Source of the DNA: Bacteroidota bacterium
Lineage (GTDB): Bacteria; Bacteroidota; Bacteroidia; AKYH767-A; 2013-40CM-41-45
Reading direction: 5' to 3'
Length of the DNA stretch: 64,000 nucleotides
Assembly (NCBI GenBank): GCA_016721305.1
Contig: JADKIH010000001.1
Location: 1 to 64,000, forward strand
In this document: positions 28,131-36,683 of the stretch, in pieces
Position numbering within the stretch: the stretch's first letter is position 1
How the letters are laid out: every line of letters starts with the position of its first letter
Position numbers and translations under genes: made by a program
The notes under the pieces: model-generated
Told to the model about the DNA's origin: nothing
The model's input: only the letters and a program-made list of their open reading frames with translations
Databases searched by the model: none

Positions 28131-29891
28131 TTACTGAAGAAAAAAGTCCTTTTTACTGAACTCGTGTGAGGGATCTAACGCTTTTACTCGACTCCATGCT
28201 GCATTACCGGCGAGTGTGTCTCCTATATTATAATAGCATCCGCCTAAATTATACCATGCTTCTACTGCTTCGGGAAAAACATCAACTGATTTTTTATACA
28301 AATCAATTGCTGAACGAATATCTCCATGGTCACTAGCACCATTTCCTTTCTTATAATAAATATCACTCACTACCTGGATGCATTTCACCGCTTCTGTGTC
28401 ACTCTTATTCAATTCATAACCTCGCTTCCAGTAATACGCAGTCGAATCTAATTCTCCCTGATAAAAATAAGCAAAGCCTAAGTTCAACATCGTGATCGAA
28501 AAATCAGGATAGATCTCGAGCGAATGCTTTCCATACTCGATAGCCTGCGAAAAATACTTCTTCCTAAGTGTCGGATCCTGCTCTGCTTGCGCCTTTGCAC
28601 GGTACAGCTCCAAAGCATACAATGTTGTTCGCGCACTGTTTGGCGCCGACTTTACATCAGCAAAAAAAAGTGTTTCATTATTCTTCCAATCTGCATTTCG
28701 CAATATAGTTTGAGTCGAATACAAAACGATCACAACAAGCAAAGGGTAAATCATCCATTTGCGTGCGCTTTCCGATAGTTGTAAAAAGAGATGAGCAAGT
28801 ATAATACAGTATGCCAGCGAAGCCTGAAACAGTAGTCGCTCCGATAAGGGCGTTCCGATATCAACAATAAAATTGGCAATCAGCGAAATTGTCACAAAGA
28901 AATAGAGGATCGAAAATGAAAGAACCGATTTCTTTTGATAGCCTCTCACCCCAATAATCGCCAATGCAATTAACACAACAGAAGCAAGAACGAACTTAAA
29001 CGAAGCAATGCCTATATACGGAATCTGATTGTAAGAGTAATCTGACGATAACGGATAAGGAAAAACAAGTAGCCAAATGTATTTCAACAAAACAAAAACT
29101 TTCGTCGCAAATGCCTGCTCAGCAGAAGCCAATAAATACGGGGCATTCAGTACATCTGTCACCACAGGCTTCGACAATCCGATTACGGAATATCGCACAA
29201 CCATGTACAAAACGAAAACAATCAGCAACGGAATACTCTTCTTTAAAGCCGTTCCTGTTTTTTGCCCTCTAAAATAAATAAGCACCGCCGGTAAAGCAGC
29301 TACGAACGTTACTGCGCTTTCTCGTGTCAATAAGGAAAGGAAGAATGCCACACAACCAAGAATCAAATTTTTCGATCTTCCATATTCGTCCCAGTACAAT
29401 AAATTTATAAGAGTGAGAATCAAAAAGAGAAATGTAATTAACTCATCCCGGCTCTTAACGCTGGCGATTACTTCGGTATGTATCGGATGAACCACAAAGA
29501 ACAAGCAGGCAAGAAATGCAAGCAATGGATGTCCGGACTTAAATAAATCCTCTCTCAATAACTTAAAGAGTAAAAATATCAGAATGGCAAACAAAATAAG
29601 ATTCACCAAATGGCTGACAAAAGGATTAGCTCCAAAAAACTGGTATTCCACGGCATTGACAACAAGTGAAAACGGACGATATCTTTTTTGCTCCAGTAAA
29701 TTCTCTACCGAAGAATAGCCCTGCATCAAATCTGTCGTTAAAATCTCCGGAATACCTGCAATCCCTTTCTGAACATACTTGTGCTCCACCAGCACGACAA
29801 TATCATCGAGTGAATAGTCGTTAAATAGCGTATTCAAATTCAATAAAAGCGCTAAGCCAATCAGAATGGCGAGTTGGAGGCGGTTGGTCAC
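28131..29891 (-). CDS. TMTC-like GT-C membrane protein with C-terminal TPR repeats
   Basis: The 586-residue product has about ten transmembrane helices in the first 400 residues. An acidic motif follows the first helix (FNDYSLDDIVVL, about 23-34), then HPIHTEVIASVKSRDELITFLF (about 133-154), matching the TMTC/DUF1736 family of GT-C-fold glycosyltransferase-like proteins. The C-terminal 170 residues are TPRs (ALELYRAKAQAEQDP, ITMLNLGFAYFYQGELDSTAYYWKRGYEL, AVEAWYNLGGCYYNIGDTLAG). In animals, TMTC proteins O-mannosylate cadherins; bacterial members are uncharacterised but should use polyprenyl-phosphate sugars to glycosylate exported proteins. It lies between the Crp/Fnr gene and the tetraheme cytochrome, all on the same strand, separated from the regulator by the large repeat region. 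Glycosylation of the surface adhesins or cytochromes is a speculation. Confidence 0.75.
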   Translation of the reverse strand: MTNRLQLAILIGLALLLNLNTLFNDYSLDDIVVLVEHKYVQKGIAGIPEILTTDLMQGYSSVENLLEQKRYRPFSLVVNAVEYQFFGANPFVSHLVNLILFAILIFLLFKLLREDLFKSGHPLLAFLACLFFVVHPIHTEVIASVKSRDELITFLFLILTLINLLYWDEYGRSKNLILGCVAFFLSLLTRESAVTFVAALPAVLIYFRGQKTGTALKKSIPLLIVFVLYMVVRYSVIGLSKPVVTDVLNAPYLLASAEQAFATKVFVLLKYIWLLVFPYPLSSDYSYNQIPYIGIASFKFVLASVVLIALAIIGVRGYQKKSVLSFSILYFFVTISLIANFIVDIGTPLSERLLFQASLAYCIILAHLFLQLSESARKWMIYPLLVVIVLYSTQTILRNADWKNNETLFFADVKSAPNSARTTLYALELYRAKAQAEQDPTLRKKYFSQAIEYGKHSLEIYPDFSITMLNLGFAYFYQGELDSTAYYWKRGYELNKSDTEAVKCIQVVSDIYYKKGNGASDHGDIRSAIDLYKKSVDVFPEAVEAWYNLGGCYYNIGDTLAGNAAWSRVKALDPSHEFSKKDFFLQ

Positions 29892-30245
29892 GGGTTGCGG
29901 GTTGCGGGTTGCGGGTTACGAGTTACGAGTTGCGGGTTGCGAGTTGCGGCGCGAAACTTAAAACATCCACTTACACTTACACTTACACATACACTTTACT
30001 GATAACTGATTACAAAAGGAAGGGTTGCGAGTTACGGGTTGCGGGTTACGGGTTGCGGGTTGCGGGTTGCGAAGCGAAACTTAAAACATCCACCTCCACT
30101 TCCACATACACTTTACTGATAACTGACTACAAATGGTTCGAGTTTCGAGGTTTGAATGACGCGTTGTGGTGTGAAAGATGCCTTCGCAACCCGTAACTCG
30201 CAACTCGCAACTCGCAACCCGCAACCCGCAACTCGAAATCGCAAC
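29888..30245. repeat. GGGTTGC heptamer arrays in inverted orientation around a duplicated ~60-base segment
   Basis: Degenerate heptamers GGGTTGC/GGGTTAC/GAGTTGC run at 29888-29950 and 30022-30072, and their reverse complement (CGCAACC/CGCAACT) runs at 30186-30245, so the ends can pair. Between them a segment starting GCGAAACTTAAAACATCCAC occurs twice (29951-30015 and 30074-30133), each copy ending in TTTACTGATAACTGA. The first copy contains ACTTAC hexamers. The array begins inside the first codons of the TMTC-like gene and ends at the Crp/Fnr stop, filling the whole gap. ORFs predicted across it consist of repeat translations and are not genes. Confidence 0.8.
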
Positions 30246-30249
30246 CCAC

Positions 30250-30954
30250 CTACTCAATCTTATAATCCTTCACAATATCCTCCAACCCCTTCTTATTCAA
30301 AATCCGAATATCTCTTTTCTCACGAAGGATCAATTTCTCATCTTCAAAATCGCTGAGCTGACGAGATACCTGCTCGGGCGTTGTGCCGGCTACATCGGCT
30401 ATCTCCTGACGATTCAATTCAATATTCAACGTGCCGGATTCCGGATTGATACCATAGATCTCTGACAGATACACAAATGCTTCGGCTACTTTCTCACGGA
30501 TATTCATCGTTGCCTGGTACTTCACACGTAACTCAGTACGACGAAGTTCAAGTGCATAGAACAAGAGTAGGTTGTATGCAAACTCCGGACTATTCATGCA
30601 GGTATCCTTGAACACATTGGTTTCAACAAAGCATACTGTTGTATCAATTAAAGCAATTGCATTGAAATAGTACTTATCATTCCCCAACACACGATGGCCC
30701 AAAATATTTCCATCTGATGCCAATCGAACAACTTGCTCTCTTCCATGAACATTAGGCGTTACCACCTTCACTCCACCCTTCTGAACAAAGTGAATGCCTA
30801 ACATTGTGTTACCCTCTCGAAAAATATAATCTCCCTTACGGTAAAAATTTTGATTCTTTGCTGCGGATAACTTATTCAAAGTTTCTCCTTTGCAGTATTT
30901 GATCACAAAACAGTCGGAGCTTGTGCAGTTGGAACAATCTATCTTTTGTCTCAT
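30250..30954 (-). CDS. Crp/Fnr family transcriptional regulator with N-terminal four-cysteine cluster
   Basis: I start the protein at MRQKIDCSNC (30954), giving 234 residues; a start at 31059 would overlap the cytochrome gene and add a non-conserved tail. A cyclic-nucleotide-binding-like beta roll (about 30-130: FYRKGDYIFREGNTMLGIHFVQKGGVKVV) is followed by the dimer helix. A C-terminal winged helix ends with the recognition helix LNRQEIADVAGTTPEQVSRQLSDFEDEKLI. C7, C10, C15 and C21 form a cluster reminiscent of FNR, which binds an oxygen-labile 4Fe-4S cluster, though spacing differs from FNR. Lying 70 bases downstream of the 12-heme cytochrome gene, it is probably co-transcribed and may sense oxygen, NO or redox state to control the cytochrome and heme genes. 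Candidate operators are at 33812 and 39992. Confidence 0.85.
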   Translation of the reverse strand: MRQKIDCSNCTSSDCFVIKYCKGETLNKLSAAKNQNFYRKGDYIFREGNTMLGIHFVQKGGVKVVTPNVHGREQVVRLASDGNILGHRVLGNDKYYFNAIALIDTTVCFVETNVFKDTCMNSPEFAYNLLLFYALELRRTELRVKYQATMNIREKVAEAFVYLSEIYGINPESGTLNIELNRQEIADVAGTTPEQVSRQLSDFEDEKLILREKRDIRILNKKGLEDIVKDYKIE

Positions 30955-31024
30955 CTCTGTTATGTTTGAATATTTGGTAAAACTATTTTTACTAAGATTG
31001 ATGTTAATCGCAAACCTGATGGAA

Positions 31025-32692
31025 TTATTGATAGGTATAAGGATTGTGGTTTTTGCCATGGCAAATTAACTGGCAAGACCCTTTTCTGACTCCTGTATCT
31101 ATGAACCGAATTATTCCGTTGGAAGCGGTAACATATGCAGTATTAAAATTAATGAGATTGGAATTATTAGCTGCCGTACCTTGCAGGTTACTGATACCAT
31201 GTGCATCATGGCAAGTATTGCAAGATGTCTTAATATCGTTTATATGCTTATTGTGATATTTGAAGGAAGCATTATTCATAATAGATGTTGCACTGTGGCA
31301 ACTATAGCACAATGCAAAATTTGCTGCATTGTAAGTTGTGTTATCCGTTTTAAGATATTGAAGTTTCAGAATCTGCGGATAGATTGAACCATGCGGTCCT
31401 CCCGGAACATTCGTTCCACTGCTGGCATGACAGTCGGAACAATACATTCGACTTGTCACTGTCCATGGCGAAATTAAACTAGGAACAGATGTATTCACTC
31501 CAATAGCAGCAACTGAGTGGAATGATGGATTCGTAGCCGCAAATTCAAGTCGGGTATTATTCTGTACAATCACTCGATTCGTACTGGCAACAGTCGCTGC
31601 GTTATCACTATGACATTTATAACACACTTCATACTCGTAGGAAGCTAGATTCACGGCCGCACCTGCCTGATTCACACCACTCACACCAATCAAAGAACCC
31701 TTTACCGCAGGCGCAACAGCCGTCTGCGTTTTTGCCATATGTGGATTATGACAATCAATACACTCGACGTGCTTCGCAGTGATAACACCGGTTTCATTCG
31801 GATTGTGAATTCCGGTGTATCCGTATACATTGTGCTTATATGCTTTAGCAAAATCTGCTGCTACATTTTTTGTCGCTGCATTCCCGTTATGGCAGTCCAG
31901 ACAATTGGACTCTTCTGCCTGATATTTTAAAAGCGTACTTGTTGAACCTGCATTGTGCGAATTATGACAGCTCGCACATGCATTATCCGCTACCGTTGTC
32001 CAAGGTGTATATGGCCATGGATTTGGTGCAACCTGATTCCATGTCTTTGTTGATGTATTGTGGGCGCTTGCCGTCCAGCTTGGTTGTTGGTGACATGCAT
32101 TGCACAATCCGCCATTTTGAGTAGATGCTACCAAAAAATCAGAATACAAATTCTTATGCGGATCATGACAAGATGTACATTGAAGCTGATTGTTTTCAAG
32201 TTTAATCGTAGTAGGCAAAGCTGATGGCGCTTTAATCTTCGTATTCAATGCAGCCAATGCCGCATCGTATGTAAATGAAATCGGGTGATCGTTTCTCAAA
32301 TCTGTCGATAAATTACTTGCACCCGCCGGCATGTTAACCGCACTTGCAAAACTGATGGTCGTACTCCTACTCAATACACTTCCAAGAGCAATAGTACCAT
32401 CATGACATGACAAACAAAGAATAGATGATCCACTTGGCTGAGTAGGTAAAGCTTTCAATGTGGAACTGCTGTACAAAGTGTAGGTTGAGCCGGGATTATT
32501 TCTGTTCCAAAGCGGCCCTTGTGGAACACTATTGTGAGCCGTATGACAGAATAAGCAAATCTCTTCTTCACTCACAGCCTTTACTGTTCCGGGTCCGGTA
32601 ATGGATAAATTATGCTTTGTGTCGACGATTGATTGCGATTCGACCAAAACGGAAAATCCAATTAAAACCAGAATGGTTATTAATTTTTTCAT
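31025..32692 (-). CDS. Dodecaheme c-type cytochrome (eleven CxxCH plus one CxxxCH)
   Basis: The 555-residue product has a signal peptide (MKKLITILVLIGFSVLVES). Motifs in order are CLFCH, CLSCH, CTSCH, CNACH, CASCH, CLDCH, CIDCH, CYKCH, CSDCH, CYSCH, CNTCH and a C-terminal CQLICH. The first third matches the tetraheme protein at 27137-27802 (CLSCHDGTIALG, DLRNDHPISF). Several sites carry the doubled-CXXCH context (CASCHNSH, CIDCHNPH, CNTCHDAH). The C-terminal CxxxCH followed by G parallels the last motif of the 21561-22505 cytochrome (CLPACHG). It overlaps the upstream NHL gene stop by four bases (translational coupling). It is probably periplasmic or surface exposed; the final acceptor is unknown. 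Confidence 0.9.
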   Translation of the reverse strand: MKKLITILVLIGFSVLVESQSIVDTKHNLSITGPGTVKAVSEEEICLFCHTAHNSVPQGPLWNRNNPGSTYTLYSSSTLKALPTQPSGSSILCLSCHDGTIALGSVLSRSTTISFASAVNMPAGASNLSTDLRNDHPISFTYDAALAALNTKIKAPSALPTTIKLENNQLQCTSCHDPHKNLYSDFLVASTQNGGLCNACHQQPSWTASAHNTSTKTWNQVAPNPWPYTPWTTVADNACASCHNSHNAGSTSTLLKYQAEESNCLDCHNGNAATKNVAADFAKAYKHNVYGYTGIHNPNETGVITAKHVECIDCHNPHMAKTQTAVAPAVKGSLIGVSGVNQAGAAVNLASYEYEVCYKCHSDNAATVASTNRVIVQNNTRLEFAATNPSFHSVAAIGVNTSVPSLISPWTVTSRMYCSDCHASSGTNVPGGPHGSIYPQILKLQYLKTDNTTYNAANFALCYSCHSATSIMNNASFKYHNKHINDIKTSCNTCHDAHGISNLQGTAANNSNLINFNTAYVTASNGIIRFIDTGVRKGSCQLICHGKNHNPYTYQ

Positions 32693-33682
32693 TTGGTACC
32701 TCCACTTATAAGCTGAAATATCTGTATTCGCGAATTGTAACTATCCGCTATGTATATCTTGTTCTTTGAATCTATGTATACTCCATTCGGCATCCAAAAC
32801 TCTCCTTCTCCCTGACCCTGCTCGCCAAATGCATACAAGAAATTTCCTTTGATATCGAAAATCTGAATTGCATGAAACAACGCATCGGCTATGTAAATAT
32901 GACCGTAAGAATCGACTGCTATACCCTTGGGACTCGCAAAATATCCTGTCCCGTCACCATTGGAACCAAACACAGAAAGCAGATTTCCATCCTTATTGAA
33001 AACCTGAACTCTGAAATTCATCGCATCTACTACATATGCATTCCCATCCTTATCTATGCAGATGTGCGTCGGAAAATTAAACTCCCCCTTTTCCTTACCC
33101 CTGCTTCCTTCCGTTCTCATCAAGTACATCAATGCGATGCTCTCCGGTTTCCAACACCCAAATCTGCCGGGTAAGCCTATTGTAAGCAACTCCTGTCGGC
33201 TTAGTTAATTTCAGCGAATCATTCAGCACACTTATCTTCTTGTTCGCAGGATCGATCAGAAAAACATGATTGAGATAAGAATCTGTTACCAGATATTTTC
33301 CGTCTGTAAACTCACAAATCCCAACCAGCGAAGAAAAAATATACCCGGAGCTCTCAATGAAATGCGGGAATTTCCCTACTCCCTTTTTTACCTGCAAAAT
33401 TGCATTCGCCTCCTGATCCAATATCCAAAACGATTCAGTCGAAGGAACAACCATCGAAATCGGTCTGGTCAACCTAAGCTTTTTCTTACCACTGATAAAC
33501 TCCCAAAATGTCCGCTTCTCAGGCTTTGCAGCCGGCCATTGGCCTTCCCACTGAACGTCGGCTCTTTCTAAACGATGCGATAAAATTGACTGCAGACTAT
33601 CTTGCGCAAAAGAAAAAGAAGGTGTTGCGATTAGAACAACTACTGCAATGAAAAATAAATATCTGATTGAGAACAATTTCAT
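32689..33682 (-). CDS. Secreted NHL-repeat propeller protein, one frameshift
   Basis: Start at MKLFSIRYLFFIAVVVLIATPSFSFAQ (33682). The first frame (to 33095) covers two or three blades (STESFWILDQEANAILQVKKG, DGKYLVTDSYLNHVFLIDP, NRLTRQIWVLETGEHRIDVLDENG). The second (32689-about 33110) continues with textbook NHL blades: FPTHICIDKDGNAYVVDAMNF, SPKGIAVDSYGHIYIADALFH, MPNGVYIDSKNKIYIADSYN. A single slip near 33100-33110 in a GGAAGGAAGCAGGGG stretch joins them. It is the first gene of the operon NHL, 12-heme cytochrome, Crp/Fnr, and pairs with the second NHL protein at 25826-26969. Such propellers probably hold cytochromes or deliver electrons, but catalytic residues are not evident. Confidence 0.82.
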
Positions 33683-33811
33683 CTGCGCTTGAACGGTTTC
33701 ATCCAAACACAAAACTAATGGTATAGTGCATTTTTTTTACAGACTAAAATCATAGAATTCCATGTTTAATATCGCCTTTTTACCTGCGAAAACTACCGGA
33801 ATTACCGGGGA

Positions 33812-33825
33812 GATGACTTTCGTCA
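33812..33825. promoter_or_regulatory. Candidate Crp/Fnr-type operator upstream of the NHL/12-heme operon
   Basis: A perfect dyad, ATGAC-TTTC-GTCAT, lies 130 bases before the NHL start. The two 5-base half-sites spaced by four bases match the geometry of Fnr-family operators (TTGAT-N4-ATCAA). A similar dyad precedes hemA at 39992. The Crp/Fnr gene lies in the operon it would control. Confidence 0.4.
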
Positions 33826-33849
33826 TGTTGATGGTTGTCTGATGAGATT

Positions 33850-34028
33850 ATTAGCTAATTAGCTGATTAGCTAATGCAAGAACCCGCACAGCGTCATTTG
33901 AAAATCGAAATTTTAACACACCAATTGGGCTACATCAATAACAAAAAGGTCTACCACAAAAAAGCCAACCACTCTCCCTAACCCAAACCGCCCATCAGCT
34001 AATCAACTAATCAGCTAATTAGCTAATC
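33850..34028. repeat. Two clusters of TTAGCTAAT-type octamer repeats downstream of hemN
   Basis: Cluster one (33850-33875) and cluster two (33994-34028) consist of ATTAGCTA/ATCAGCTA/ATCAACTA octamers, which are nearly self-complementary. Cluster two ends two bases before the hemN stop codon. The rest of the gap 33683-34029 has no gene. The same repeat family lies just after the stops at 21561 and 54990/55003, so it may serve as a terminator-like end element. Confidence 0.65.
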
Positions 34029-34029
34029 G

Positions 34030-35391
34030 TTAAATGGACTTCGAAAACACATTCCCCGCCGACTTCTTCCTACGCATACGCGCATCGAGAATCGAACTGA
34101 TGTTACGGATAAATAAACTTCCCTTTTCGGTAACTGTGATGGATTCTTTATCGGCTTTCACCAAACCGTCGGCTGCCAATAACGACAATTCTTGCAATGC
34201 AATCGGTAAGGTAGCAGTATCAAAGGTCTTTTCGGAAATCTTTGTGCTTCCCTTGCACATCAAATCAAGTATGTTGCGACGAATCACTACGTCTTCTTCG
34301 TTTAAAATATGTCCGTGAATCACAGGAAGCTCTCCTCTTTGCACCATTTCCTGATACTCCTCTACCTTGTCTTCGTTCTGAGCAAATGCATTCCATGCAT
34401 CACCGATACTCGATGCTCCTAATGCAATAATGAGCTTCGAATCTGTCGTTGTATAACCCATGAAATTACGGTGCATTGTACCCTTATTCACGGCTTCAAA
34501 TAATTTATCATTCGGCAATGCAAAGTGATCCATTCCAATCGCCTTGTAACCATTGGCTGTGAGCAACGATTTACCTAGCTGATACATCTTCCACTTCTCA
34601 TTCGCCTTCGGTAAATCTGATTTCGTATAACGGCGCTGTGCCTTACTCTTCCATGGAACAAATGCATAAGAATAGAATGCGATACGATCGGGTTTCAAAT
34701 CATTAATCTTTGAAATCGTTAAATCGATACTTGCTTCTGTTTGCAATGGCAGTCCGTAAATCAAATCTACGTTTACACTATTGTAACCTAACTTTCTCGC
34801 CCATTCAACAACTTCTTTCGTTTTCTCAAACGACTGTACACGATTGATCACGTATTGAACTTTCGGATCAAAATCCTGCACTCCTAAACTGATACGATTA
34901 AAACCTACGCTGGCTAATGCTGCCAGGTGTTCTTCTCTCGTAAAATTCGGATGTACTTCGACACTGAATTCATGGTCTGGGTGAACTGTAGCATCCTTCG
35001 TTATTCCTTTGATTAATGTAATGAGATTTTCCGGACTAAAAAACGTTGGCGTACCTCCGCCTAAATGTATTTCACGAATTACCGGCTTCGAAGGAAGCAT
35101 CGCACGATACATCTCCCACTCTTTCAAAACCGTATCAAGATATGGCTCCTCTACGCGGTGGTTCGTCGTGATTCGCTTATTGCAAGCACAGAACGTACAC
35201 AGGTTTTCACAAAATGGAAGATGTACATAAACGCATAACTCTCCGTTCTCTTTCTTAAACGTTTCTACCACAGCTTTCTTCCACGACTCTTTATCGAAAC
35301 CTGATTTGTCCCAATACGGAACAGTCGGATAACTGGTATAACGTGGTAGTGGTAAATCGTACTTATTGAGGAGAGGCAGAATATCTTCCAT
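34030..35391 (-). CDS. hemN: Oxygen-independent coproporphyrinogen III dehydrogenase
   Basis: The 453-residue radical-SAM enzyme oxidatively decarboxylates two propionates of coproporphyrinogen III to give protoporphyrinogen IX without oxygen. The HemN cysteine signature CxxxCxxCxC is present (HLPFCENLCTFCACNKRI, about 59-74), preceded by the substrate-side YTSYPTVPYW. The SAM-binding LGGGTPTFF (about 110) and the C-terminal HemN domain (KGTMHRNFMGYTTT, MCKGSTKI) are intact. Length is normal for HemN rather than the shorter HemW. It is the last gene of the hem cluster, 11 bases after hemL. Its presence points to heme synthesis under anoxic or microoxic conditions. Confidence 0.95.
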   Translation of the reverse strand: MEDILPLLNKYDLPLPRYTSYPTVPYWDKSGFDKESWKKAVVETFKKENGELCVYVHLPFCENLCTFCACNKRITTNHRVEEPYLDTVLKEWEMYRAMLPSKPVIREIHLGGGTPTFFSPENLITLIKGITKDATVHPDHEFSVEVHPNFTREEHLAALASVGFNRISLGVQDFDPKVQYVINRVQSFEKTKEVVEWARKLGYNSVNVDLIYGLPLQTEASIDLTISKINDLKPDRIAFYSYAFVPWKSKAQRRYTKSDLPKANEKWKMYQLGKSLLTANGYKAIGMDHFALPNDKLFEAVNKGTMHRNFMGYTTTDSKLIIALGASSIGDAWNAFAQNEDKVEEYQEMVQRGELPVIHGHILNEEDVVIRRNILDLMCKGSTKISEKTFDTATLPIALQELSLLAADGLVKADKESITVTEKGSLFIRNISSILDARMRRKKSAGNVFSKSI

Positions 35392-35402
35392 AATCGTGTG
35401 TA

Positions 35403-36683
35403 TTAAAATTTACTTACAGCTTCAATTGTCTTTTCTATATCGGATGACGATAATGCATTGTTCAGGAACCAACTTTCATATGCTGATGGCGGCAAATAAA
35501 TTCCGCTCGACAACATATGATGGAAGAACTTATTGAACAATGAAATTTCGCATTTAGCAGCTGTTTCAAAGCTTGTCACTGCATGCGCACCAAAATGAAC
35601 GCTGATCATACTTCCCTTTTGATTGATCGTATGTGCAATTCCTTTTGCTGTTAATGTCTTGTGCAAACCTTCGTTCAGTTGCGTTGTTTTTTGCTCGAGT
35701 TCTTTATAAATATTCGGATTGTTTTTCAAAATGCTCAGCGTAGTAAATCCTGCTGTCATAGCAACCGGATTTCCGCTCAGTGTTCCCGCCTGATATACAT
35801 TTCCTAACGGAGCAATGTGCTGCATGATTTCCTTCTTGCCACCAAAAGCACCAACCGGCATACCTCCGCCGATTACCTTTCCGTAAGTGACTAAATCGGC
35901 GTCAATACCTAACACCTGCTGAGCACCACCGGCTGCCAAACGGAAACCTGTCATTACTTCATCAAAAACGAAAACGATTTTTTTCTCCGTACAAAGCTTA
36001 CGCAGACTCTCGAGGAATCCGGGTTTAGGAAGAATACATCCCATATTACCCGCAACCGGCTCAATAATGATGGCGGCAATTTGTCCGTCATTTTCATTCA
36101 CCAATTTTTCTACGGCTTCGTAATCGTTGTAAGGTGCAACCAACGTATCGGAGGCAACACCACCGGTAACTCCCGGCACGGCCTGAATATTGAATGTCGC
36201 CAAACCACTTCCTGCTTTCACTAAGAATGCATCGGCGTGGCCATGGTAACATCCGTCGAATTTGATAATTTTATTTTTACCTGTATAACCTCTGGCTAAG
36301 CGAATCGCGCTCATACAAGCTTCCGTTCCGCTGCTTACCATGCGAATCAAATCCACATTCGGCGCCATGCTTACAATCAGCTCTGCCATCATGATTTCCA
36401 TTTCCGACGGCGCACCGAAAGAAATTGCTTCACCAACTTTTTGCTGAATGGCTTCCACTACATCTTTGTAGCCGTGACCTAAAATCATCGGCCCCCAGGA
36501 ACTGATATAATCGATATACTGATTTCCATCGGCATCGTACATATCAGCGCCTTTCGCACTCTTCATGAAAATCGGATTTCCTCCAACGCTCTTGAACGCG
36601 CGAACAGGTGAATTTACTCCGCCCGGAATGGATAGTTGAGCTCTCTTAAATAAGCTTTCGCTCTGCTGAATTGAATAGGCCAT
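35403..36683 (-). CDS. hemL: Glutamate-1-semialdehyde 2,1-aminomutase
   Basis: The 426-residue PLP enzyme converts glutamate-1-semialdehyde to 5-aminolevulinate, second step of the C5 pathway. Family features are intact: the N-terminal PGGVNSPVRAF, the PLP-binding region SSGTEACMSAIRLARGYTGK (about 120-139), FDEVMTGFR with the aspartate that contacts the PLP ring, and the Schiff-base lysine in TYGKVIGGGMPVGAFGG (about residue 265). Length is typical. The start overlaps the 3' end of hemE by 38 bases in another frame, which suggests tight coupling, or that the last residues of HemE are non-native. Confidence 0.96.
   Translation of the reverse strand: MAYSIQQSESLFKRAQLSIPGGVNSPVRAFKSVGGNPIFMKSAKGADMYDADGNQYIDYISSWGPMILGHGYKDVVEAIQQKVGEAISFGAPSEMEIMMAELIVSMAPNVDLIRMVSSGTEACMSAIRLARGYTGKNKIIKFDGCYHGHADAFLVKAGSGLATFNIQAVPGVTGGVASDTLVAPYNDYEAVEKLVNENDGQIAAIIIEPVAGNMGCILPKPGFLESLRKLCTEKKIVFVFDEVMTGFRLAAGGAQQVLGIDADLVTYGKVIGGGMPVGAFGGKKEIMQHIAPLGNVYQAGTLSGNPVAMTAGFTTLSILKNNPNIYKELEQKTTQLNEGLHKTLTAKGIAHTINQKGSMISVHFGAHAVTSFETAAKCEISLFNKFFHHMLSSGIYLPPSAYESWFLNNALSSSDIEKTIEAVSKF

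Noticed and set aside
29888..30245. CRISPR array or telomere-like repeat
   Set aside because: Repeat units are 7 bases with no unique spacers of constant length and no cas genes; position is internal, not a replicon end.
29909..30356. Three plus-strand ORFs rich in repeated VAGYGLRVAG or NSQLATRNPQ
   Set aside because: They are translations of the GGGTTGC heptamer array and its complement.
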